In this document: positions 55,287 to 64,000 of the stretch, in pieces
Layout: each line of letters opens with the position of its first letter
Position numbering within the stretch: the first letter of the stretch is position 1
NCBI GenBank assembly: GCA_963922205.1
Contig: CAWUHX010000024.1
Span: 1,488,001-1,552,000 of the forward strand
DNA length: 64,000 nucleotides
DNA from: Romanomermis culicivorax
Lineage: Eukaryota; Nematoda; Enoplea; Mermithida; Mermithidae
Direction: 5' to 3'
Notes under the pieces: generated by a model
The model's database searches: none
The model's input: only the letters and a program-made list of their open reading frames with translations
What the model was told of the DNA's origin: nothing
Made by a program: the position numbers and the translations under genes

Positions 55287-55965
55287 GGTTTTCGACCATT
55301 GGGAATTTGATGGACGCGGTCACTTTACACAAAAAATTATCCCGGGTGTAAACAAGCGTATTTCCGTGATTTTTCAGTGGAGGGAGTTTTCGACCGCGGG
55401 GATTCAACAGATGTGGTCACTTTACACAGAAAATTATCCCGTGAGTAAACAATCGTATTTTCGTGATTTTTCAGTCGAAGGGGTTTTCGACCACGGGGAA
55501 TTTGATGAATGTGATCATCTTACATAAAAGAACTATCCCGGATACAAGCGTATTTCTGTGATTTTCTATGGAAGGGGTTTTCGACTGCGGGGAATTCAAT
55601 GGATGCTTCACTTTACACAAAAAAGTTATCCAGGGTGTAAACATGCGTATTGCCGTATTTTTTTGTGGCGAGGATTTCCGACCACAATGAATTCCATGAA
55701 TTTGATCAAAAAATTATTCTGCATTTAACCAAGCCTATTTTTGTAATTTTTTGTGGAAGGGGTTTTTGACCATTGGTAATTTAATGAATGCGATCACTTT
55801 ACGCAAAAAAATTTTCTTAGGGAGGGGTTTTCGATCACTGAGAATTTAATGAATGTGATCACTTTACACACTAATTCATATCGAGTGTAAACAAAGGTAT
55901 TTCTGCGATTTTTTGGGTTGAAGGATTCTAGACCATGAGGAATTCAATAGGTATGGTCATTTTTC
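55287..55965. repeat. Minisatellite of ~97-98-bp units
   Basis: Eight degenerate units beginning GGTTTTCGACCxxxGGGAAT and containing CACTTTACACAxAAAATTATC, GTGTAAACAAGCGTATTTC and GTGATTTTTCAG. Unit starts are at about 55289, 55387, 55484, 55578, 55675, 55764, 55828 and 55926; one unit is shortened to 64 bp. The array begins 8 bp after the retrotransposon ends. Confidence 0.85.
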
Positions 55966-56145
55966 AGTCTGTTTACAATGTTTTTTAAGTACTATGCAGT
56001 TTACACATCTTTTACTTTTGCTGGAAGTGAGAATTCGTAGCTTGAGGATGGTTTTTTATTGTTTTTTGACGTTAAGATGACCAAATTTAAAACTTCAATG
56101 TGCTTCTATGAACGTTTTCGTGCATGGTTGAGGCCCACTAAAAAG
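55940..56145 (-). repeat. Dispersed repeat R1, uninterrupted copy
   Basis: Reverse complement of 5791-5942 joined to 6393-6470, e.g. AAATTTAAAACTTCAATGTG and AATTCGTAGCTTGAGG. It shows the pre-insertion state of the family E site. The minisatellite runs into it. Confidence 0.65.
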
Positions 56146-56151
56146 AGGTGA

Positions 56152-57795
56152 ACTAGTTTATTAGAAAATGCCCCGATGGGGCAGAAAAAAGGAGAATATA
56201 CTTGCTTCGATAGTGCCATGCTAGAAAAAGGAGCGGACTAGACTTTTGAGAACTTGGGTTAAAGTTGGAAAAAATTCATTTTCGTTATATTGGATTTTCA
56301 TTTTTTCTCACTAAAAAATTTTCCATGTCTGTGAAAAAGTATATTCTGCAGCTGAGTGCATCAACACGCTTTCCAACCAAACATGTAGAGCTCCGAAATT
56401 TTAAGGACGGCACTTGGGTGGACCCTGGTTTTTTGACATATTTTGAAACAACAAATTCAATAGTAGTTTTCGAAGAATTTTTTTTCATACAAAATGTTCC
56501 AGCTTGAAAACTCTTAGTGTAGTTTGCTCCCCCATGCCCCCCTTCACACTTCTGTGCTTCCAGTCGTTGAACTTTTGAAATAAATTCAGTGTTAATAAAA
56601 CAGGAATTGACTGTGAAAAAGTGACCCATATAATCCCACAGTTTTTTAGAAAAAAGCAACAGCACAAATCTTCCTAGAACTGAATTGATTGTGCAGGATA
56701 TATTTCATTCAGTCATTTTAGGTAACATATCGTGTAGAATTCACTCTGTAAGCTTTACTGATCACAAGCTATAAACCCTTTTTTCTCTCAATATCTCAAT
56801 AATTTCGCCCATCCCGACCACTCCCGTCCTACTTCCAGAAAAGTCCTACTGTTACCATGGGAGTGCGAGTAGAGAGGGGAAGAAGTGGGAACCGGATTTG
56901 GCGCACACCCCTGATATAGGCATGGCTGAATCAGGAGCTTTTTAATGACATTTTCATGTGCTTTACCATGTTGCCCCATTTGCATATGGTGCCCAATGTC
57001 TGTAACCAAGGCTCAGTTGCACTGAAGAGGTCTAAGCTCGAGCTCAAGATAATCTCGAACAAAAAGGTGACACGGTTTTATCTCAAGTTTGCTGTAATCT
57101 CAATGTCATCAGGATTATAACGAACTCAATGCCGAGATTATCGTCAGCCCTAGCTATCGGGTTGCATTAACATTTTCACATATTTTTCTTATCTCTAAAC
57201 CAAACAAACATAAAAATGTTTGCAATGCCCAAACTCGAACTGAAACCTCAGTATTAGTTAATCCTGAAGTGAGCATTGTTTGTGCACTGAAAGAACATAA
57301 TCTCGACATACCGATTAGCTCATACTGAGGATCACCAATTTAATTCCAATGTTGAGATTATCCTCATGTTGGATTAGTGCAACCAACCACAGGTTTCTTT
57401 ATAGTTCTAAAGATGACTATAATATGCCTCCCTCACTATTTTTCAGCTAGTGTGAGAAGCAGGAATTTTGAATTGGTAGGGAGTTAGAATGCTATTGGTT
57501 TACCATTTCTTTACATTTGAAATCATGTGCATATATTTTTTGTATAGAAAAATTTTACTGTAGTTGATGCCAGGGAAAGGACAAAATGCACGATGCTACA
57601 GAATATACTTTTTCACGGACATGGAAAATTTTTTAGTGAGAAAAAATGAAAATCCAATATAACGAAAATGAATTTTTTCCAACTTTAACTCAAGTTCTCA
57701 AAAGTCTAGTCCGCTTCTTTTTCTAGCATGGCACTGTCGAAGCAAGTATATTCTCCTTTTTTCTGCCCCATCGGGGCATTTTCCAATAAACTAGT
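56152..57795. mobile_element. Long-TIR element L copy 1
   Basis: 1644 bp with inverted repeats of about 205 bp, starting ACTAGTTTATTAGAAAATGC and ending with the complement. The arms contain CCCCGATGGGG, AGGAGAATATACTTGCTTCG, CTCACTAAAAAATTTTCCATG and GAAAAAGTATATTCTGCAG. The interior holds repeat M and TTAGTGCAACC motifs. No coding capacity was recognised. No target duplication is apparent. Confidence 0.8.
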
Positions 57796-57823
57796 AATAT
57801 ATGCACAGGTATGCTTCGGTAAT

Positions 57824-58204
57824 TCAGGTACCCAGGTAAGAAACCTTGGTTGTGTGAAACACTACTAATCTGTCTTTTTGTGTTGAGTGCAACGAAAACT
57901 TGGAATTGTCTGCAATATCAGCATTTTCTAGGTAACTATAGCAATGAAGCAAACCTTGGAAAACTTTGAGGCCTAACTGAGTTAGCCTCTTGTTTGGCTG
58001 ATGTTGATCTTCCTTAAAGAATTGTGGGTAATTTCTTTGTTGAGCATTTTTCACCAGAAGTCTCTCTGCCATTAAAATTTCTTGACCTGATATATACTGA
58101 TTAATTTGTACAGGTGTTAGTAGTGATACCAATGCTTGATTTTGTATGCCAGTTCCAACTTTATTCTTGATGAAACATAAGACGTAGACCATAATCCTTG
58201 TCAC
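57824..58204 (-). pseudogene. BEL/Pao integrase N-terminal region
   Basis: Minus-strand frame of 126 codons. The order RIMVYVLCFI, AERLLVKNAQQRNYPQFF and LHSTQKDRLVVFH matches the segment before the BEL/Pao integrase zinc finger. It is cut off at element L. Confidence 0.65.
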
Positions 58205-58209
58205 CTTTT

Positions 58210-59035
58210 GCCAACTTGAAATAGGATTCAGATCAATTTAGTTTTTTATGTCTGGAGTCCCTTTTACGTCTGCTTCGATTTTAACATTTTTTGTAGCATT
58301 TTCGATAGCACATGGTGACCAAACTGAAAGATCGTCTTTTAACCAGTTCGGATCTTTCCACTAAAGCGCCATTGTACTTAAGCCACCTATTGGATAACCT
58401 CTTGTGGCAATATTGGCTGAATTTTCTTTGCTTGAGACATATCAAAAATTAATGTCATTATTGTATTTGATTTTTCTGATTCAATTGGTAACAAATGTGG
58501 TTAGTGGCTTCTTTTCACTGAGCCTATGCAAGGTGCATTCTGAGTCTATGAACAAAGTCTTTTCTTTTATGGCTATTCCCAAATTCTATCCCTCTGCTAC
58601 AGTTAATGCACCCATCAGTTCCAAATGAGGAATGGTAACTGTTTTGCAAGATGCCAGTCGATTTTTTTGCATAGACTATGTAGACATTGTTCCAGCTGAA
58701 CCAGTAGTTTTCAAATAAATTTTTGTAGCAAATGCAGATTTAGATGCATCTGAAAGGGTTATGAGATTAAACTCAACATTGTTAAAATCATGTGGAACAG
58801 AATCTTGAATAATAAATGAACTACTGCTGAACCAGTCACTCTTGATTGCTCACCATTGCTTCATTTTTTCCATGCCACGTTCTTTGTCGCACGGAACTTT
58901 CTCCTTCCATAAGTTCTGTAGAAATATTTTTGCTTTGAATGTGACTGGTGATTTCAGTCCCAAGGGATCAAATGTGCTAGCCAGTTCTTGAAGAATCTTA
59001 TGTTTCATCAGTTGGTTTGTACTTCCTTGACCCAT
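58210..59035 (-). pseudogene. BEL/Pao RNase H region, many stops
   Basis: On the minus strand, the frame in pieces shows LASTFDPLGLKSPVTFKAKI (58850-59035), then NLITLSDASKSAFATKIYL, then IPHLELMGALTVAE, then SSKENSANIATRGYP and WLKDDLSVW. These are in the order of BEL/Pao RNase H and its tether to integrase. Several in-frame stops show that it is dead. Confidence 0.75.
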
Positions 59036-59039
59036 ATTG

Positions 59040-60060
59040 TTTATTTTCAGCTACAGCGTGTCTTTTTCTGTCTTCCAAATTAAGCCACATGTAAGTGATT
59101 GGTTTCTTTTTGTTTTTGTCTATCTTCTATCAAAATTATTTCTCCGAACTCTTTTGAATTTGGTATCCATTATCAAAGGTTGAAACTTGCTTTTCTGAAA
59201 AAAATACTTTTAAGAACCGCTAAATTCACATTCTGTTTCGATAATCGTTTACATCTTTTCATTGTATCTGATACTGTTTATGAAAACGGCGATTTTTGAT
59301 TTTTCACCACAATTTTGTGATATTCTTGACTTTCTTATCGAACTTTTTTCGAAAATTTCTTCCTTTCGGTCATTAGCACCACGCTAAAAAAACCCTGCTA
59401 TATGCGTTGCATCAAATTTGGCATACTAAACCAATCTTAAACAGAGTGTGAATTCTACTATAAAGCGTGCGTAAATGACTTTAACAGTTATTAATGCAGT
59501 CCGTCTTCAATTAAGAAACATAAAAAAGATAATTTAAAGTTCTGTTTACTTTGAATGCGAAGGACATTGGACAATTGAAGTCCAAAATGTGGTTTAAAAG
59601 TAACTTTTCCTGAAAAGTCGCAAAGGTCTTAGAAGTCAGATTTTACCTTAGCTGTCGGATCCAACGATTCTAGAGTAAAATCCAGACCGAACAAATACAA
59701 GATCCAGATTCAACTCCAATATGTGGCTGGATCTTCGGAAATTCAAGAGAGACGTAGCAAAAGCTGGTCAATTTTTTAGAATCTATCCATCGAAAAGCTT
59801 TTCCACTTTTCACTAAAAAAGAGAAGAAAAAAATATAAAAAAGCTATACTTTTCCTACAGTACTTCCTGAGATATTGCAGTTTAAAAAACTAACTTATTT
59901 TTATAACAATCACAGTTAACGTAAATATAAAACGAAAAGTTATTGCACCTATTGAATATTATTATGTGGTATTGTAGTTGACCCAGTGTGTCATTACTTA
60001 TGTGACTTCTGTTTACCTCTGTGCAAACATTAGAAATATCCGAATACATACACGTAATTA
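59040..60060. other. Unassigned sequence within the BEL/Pao relic
   Basis: The reverse transcriptase expected here on the minus strand is not recognisable. It was probably deleted or replaced. AT-rich, nothing else identified. Confidence 0.3.
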
Positions 60061-60070
60061 GTGGGAAGTG

Positions 60071-60450
60071 CTATGGGAACCCCCCCCCCCCCAGAAATCG
60101 TCGACCATATGGCTAGCCATTGGGCGACCGCTCCCCTCAGGATTTTCCGATCCTATGGCTAGCCATATGGTAGCCGTTGGGATCTCCATACTTTTGGTCG
60201 GAAAAATACAGAAAAATGTCAATTTTTGAACAAAAAATGGTCAAAAATGTGAATTTTCTCGGCGCTTCGCGCCATAACTACATTTTTTCGGTCTTTTTAG
60301 AAAAAAATTACTATTTTTTGGACTTTTTTCCAGAAAAAATCGTTTTTTCCCCTTGAGAGACCCCTCCCCCCAAAATTTTGAGAATTACTGACCCCCGGCC
60401 CCAAAAATGTCGCCCGACCTCTCCCCCAGGCCTCGGTGCCCCGTTACATG
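60071..60450 (-). mobile_element. Interspersed element F, reverse copy
   Basis: Reverse complement of 15489-15901: same G-run, GGCTAGCCATATGG inverted motifs, CGGCGCTTCGCGCC hairpin and terminal CCCCGTTACATGT. It is inserted in the BEL/Pao relic and followed by a short CCGGATAT repeat cluster (60455-60520). Confidence 0.65.
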
Positions 60451-60544
60451 TATGTCCGGATATATCCGGATATCTGTATATCCGAAGGTGCAAAAAAATG
60501 GATGTCCGGATATGAAAATTTTTCCGGCGCACATCACTAATTGA

Positions 60545-60860
60545 CAGTAGTTGTTTTGATAATTGCATCAGTCAATTGAATGCCAAGGTTGAGTGTTGAT
60601 GATTCAACCTGATAAGGATTTTTCGGAGCAAAAGTGTTTATTAATAAAATTTCCATTGTCAAGGATTGCAAAGCACGAACATCTTTACATTCGTTTGTTA
60701 TGAATGTAGATTAGCCTCCTGAGTCGAAAAACGCAGGCACAATAACTGACCTTTGATTCTCATCATCAATGTGTATGATTTTCAGATTAGCAACTATTAA
60801 TGCAACATTAACTTGCTCCTTCGTCACTGAACTTTTAATTAGTTGTGGGGATAGTACAAC
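60545..60860 (-). pseudogene. BEL/Pao protease region
   Basis: On the minus strand, AFFDSGG followed by a stop and STFITNECKDVRALQS matches the BEL/Pao protease pattern D-S/T-G-x-Q-x-S-F-I. The stop falls in the motif, so it is inactive. Confidence 0.6.
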
Positions 60861-60904
60861 TTAAGCGAATTGATTTGTTCACAGTTGTTTTCTTTTTCTT
60901 TATT

Positions 60905-61360
60905 AGATTTTGTGTCAGAAGGTCCTAGACTGTCCCTGTTTAAATAGCTCCTGATCTGCTCCTTCTGATCGTGAAACCTGTAGAAGGCTTGTATATGTTA
61001 TTTGCTCAGAATTATTTATTTCACATTTCTTTTCACATAAAGCTCGATGATGATTTCCACGGCAATAGAAGCAGGGTCGATTAAATGTACACTTTCTGGC
61101 TGGATGACCTGCTCTGGTCTGAAACATCGAAAGCAAAGATTGCTGTCTTTGATTTGCTCATTTCTTGCCATGTCGATACCAAACTTTGAGCATTGATCGC
61201 TGAAGATCACTGTGGCAAAAGTATTAAATAATAGCCCTATTTGCTGATCAGTTCATGTAAATTGTTACTCAGCTTTTAAATTGACTAGATTTGATTTGCT
61301 GACTTCAATCTTCCAAGATCAAGCAAAATTTCTGTTGGGAGCTTTTCCAAATCGAGCATA
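60905..61360 (-). pseudogene. BEL/Pao gag zinc-knuckle region
   Basis: Minus-strand pieces, with frame changes, show DLEKLPTEILLDLGRLK, NLCFRCF, and then PARKC...PCFYCRGNHHRALCEKK: the two-knuckle end of BEL/Pao gag. The upstream gag is cut off by element L copy 2. Confidence 0.7.
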
Positions 61361-61364
61361 ACTA

Positions 61365-63078
61365 ACTAGTTTATGAGAAAATACCCCGATGGGGCAGAAA
61401 AAAGGAGAAAATACTTGCTTCGATAGTTGCCATGCAAGAAAAAGAAGTGGGCTAGACTTTTGAGAACTTGGGTCAAAGTTGGAAAAAATTCCACTTTCTT
61501 TAGATTGGATTTTCATTCTTTCTCAAAAAAATTTTCTATGTCTGTGAAAAAGTATATTCTGCAGCTGAGTGCATCAACACACTTTCCAACCAAGCATGTG
61601 CATCTCTGAAATTTTTAGGAGGGCACAGGCGTGGACCTTGGTGTTTTGGCATTTTGTGAGACAAAAAATTCAAAAAAAGTTGACCAAAAAATTTAAAAAA
61701 AGTTGACCAAAAAATTTTTTGCATAACAAATGTTCCAGTTTCAAAACCCTTGTGCACGTTTATGGCCCCATGTTCCCTCTCACACATGTTTGCTTCCAAC
61801 TGTGTTAAACATTTTTACTGAATTTGGTGTCAACAAAAGGAGTCAACTGTGGGAAAGTGGCACATAAAATTCCATTCAGCTTTTTTAGAAAAAAGAGCTA
61901 CAGCACGAAGTCTTCTAAGAACTAAATTGATTGTGCAAGATACGTTTCATTCACTCATTTTATATAACATATCGTATAGAATTCACTCCGTAAGTTCTAA
62001 TGATTACAAGCTATAAACAGATTTATTCTCCTCTATTTGACTATTCAACAAAAACACATCATTCACAGTTTTTGAATTTGAACTGAAATTTGCAGAAAGA
62101 GGGCAAGCTTTTTGGGGGATGGCAGACGGGAAGCAATTTCACCCATTCCTGTCGCTCCCGTCCTGCTTTCAAAAAAGTCGTATTGTTGCCGTGGGAGTAA
62201 AGTAGAATCGGGGAGAACCGGGTACGGGATTTCGCGCACACTCTAGTATAGGCAGGGCTGAATCAGGTGCGTTTTTGTATGCTTTACCCTGTTCTCCCAT
62301 TTGCAGATCGGTGCTCCATGACTGTAACCAAGGTCCAGTTGCACTAAAGAGGTCCGAGCTCGAGCTCAAGATAATCTCGAACAAAAAGGCGACTCGGTTT
62401 GATCTCAAGTTCGGTATAATTTGAATGTCATCAGGATTATAACGAGCTCAATGTCGAGATTATCCCCAGCTCGAGTTGTCGGGTTACACTAAAATTTTCG
62501 CATAATTTTCTTATCTCTAAAGCAAATAAATATAAAAATTTCTGCAATTCCTAAACCCGAAACTCAAACCTCAGTTTTAGTTAATCCTGAAGTGAGTATG
62601 GTTTGTGCATAGGAAGAAAATAATTTGAACATGGTGAATAGCTTAAACTCAGGATCATCAATTTAATCCGGATGTTGAGATTATCCTCATGTTGGGTTAG
62701 TGCAACCAACCTCAGGTTTCTTTATAGTTCTGAAAATGACTATAATATGCCTCTCTCACTATTTTTTCAGCTAATGTGAGAGGCAGGAGTTTTGTATCGG
62801 TAGGAAGTACGAATGCTATTGGTTTACATTTGAAGTCATGTGCGTATAATTTTAATATAGAAAAATTTTACTGTAGCTGATGCCAGGGAAACGACAAAAT
62901 GCACGATGCTGCAGAATATACTTTTTCACGGACATGGAAAATTTTTTAGTGAGATAGAATGAAAATCCAATATAACGAAAGTGAATTTTTCCAACTTTAA
63001 ACCAAGTTCTCAAAATCTAGTTCGATCCTTTTTCTATTCTTTTTTCTGCCTTGCCGGGGCATTTTCTAATAAACTAGT
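61365..63078. mobile_element. Long-TIR element L copy 2
   Basis: 1714 bp in the same orientation as copy 1. It starts ACTAGTTTATGAGAAAATAC and ends TTTTCTAATAAACTAGT. The arms contain CCCCGATGGGGCAG and, on the far side, CTTGCCGGGGC. The interior includes repeat M (62336-62493). No target duplication was seen. Confidence 0.8.
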
Positions 63079-64000
63079 TGCTATATGTGCATAGAATGGC
63101 GAGTTGTGGCTCGATTATGCTATGCTTATTCATCGTCCTGTTGTGGGTGGTCTACCTTGATGCATTAACGATTGATGATTATTCGGAGGGTAAAATTTCT
63201 GCCTGTAATACTTAAGTAGAAACGATTACTATCAGAGACCATATTCGTAAAATGTAGAAGCTACCTACAAGTAGAAAAAAATTTACATAAGTAGCTATAG
63301 TCCATTGACTTCAAAATGATAAACTTATTATACTTAACGTAATTAATACTTGGTGGAAAACTTTATACTTTGAGAAATGGATAAATTTATTCATAAGAAT
63401 GGGAAAGGTTAAAATCATCTAAAAACGCCAGTCGAGTTGGAAAGAATTTCATCTATACTCAGCAGACCACTTAACCGCGTTATTGAAGGAGATTTTCAGT
63501 TGTTTTGTTTCAGAAGTTTTAAACTAAATTCAGAACTAAAAACTAGCCATAAATCCTCTCGCCCTGATTTCCGGGCCAAAGGATTTTTGGCCGAGAACTT
63601 AAAACCCAATGGTGGGAACCGTTTCTTGATTCACTTACTTTAGAATAAAAAGTCTGAAACCGAAAATTGACGAAGAAGCTACAGTAAAATCTATGCAGCA
63701 CGATATCAGACACTTCATATTTTTGCGTGAAGCACCAAGAAAAAACTAGAAACTGTTCTAAAATCGTCTCAAAACATGAAGGTCTGGCATATATTGTTCA
63801 TTTATGCTTTTATCAATCCTTTTTGAAAATTATGAAAGGACGAACGCGGTTTTTCAGAACATCAAGAGAAAAATTATACTTTGGAATTAGTGTTGAAATA
63901 AATTCTTCCCGTGTACGCTGTTTACGGTAACTTGATTGTGTTTGAGTCATGACTGTGAGGCAAAATCTAAGCTGATTTTCCAAGCAGATCGCAATTTGTT
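63079..64000. other. Unassigned end of window
   Basis: No recognised gene or repeat family. Two open frames of 67-68 codons (63437 and 63727) have no motifs. Confidence 0.3.

Overview
This is an AT-rich animal nuclear genome window. Spliced genes with short GT-AG introns, two conserved metazoan genes and a very dense load of transposons suggest an arthropod, probably an insect. The species cannot be fixed from the sequence.

Host genes. Two are readable exon by exon. At 9957-14142 (+) is a TLDc-domain gene of the MEAK7/TLDC1 type: an N-terminal Met-Gly start of myristoylation type, a helical N-terminal half and a C-terminal TLDc domain. Its middle exon region is unresolved. At 21423-31979 (+) is a complete ten-exon RPRD-type gene: an RNA polymerase II CTD-interaction domain, a coiled coil and a Pro-rich tail, 446 aa in all. 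Its first intron is 8.3 kb and packed with nested transposons. A possible two-exon gene start lies at 35451.

Mobile DNA. Most of the rest is layered transposon sequence. At least seven nonautonomous DNA-transposon families can be delimited by terminal repeats and 8-bp target duplications (hAT-like). Two foldback or GC-rich elements have 3-bp TAA or TTA duplications (Harbinger-like). From 56 to 63 kb a broken BEL/Pao retroelement on the minus strand lies between two direct copies of a 1.65-kb element with long terminal inverted repeats. Several minisatellites and an array of GTTATAACAT palindromes also occur.

Main discovery. Positions 39018-55279 hold a 16.3-kb, apparently young Ty3/gypsy-like retrotransposon bounded by nearly identical 1.43-kb direct repeats. 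Its gag-pol is one reading frame broken by two in-frame stops: TAA at 41340 and TGA at 44763. Downstream, in the place where errantiviruses carry env, is a large extra gene (47562-52359). It has an apparent 622-nt phase-1 intron and encodes about 1391 aa, with a complete DEDDy 3'-5' exonuclease domain near the N terminus, about 1100 residues of unknown function and an RG/RGG-rich tail. A retrotransposon with its own proofreading-type or RNA-trimming nuclease is the most unusual object here.

No tRNA, rRNA or CRISPR was recognised.
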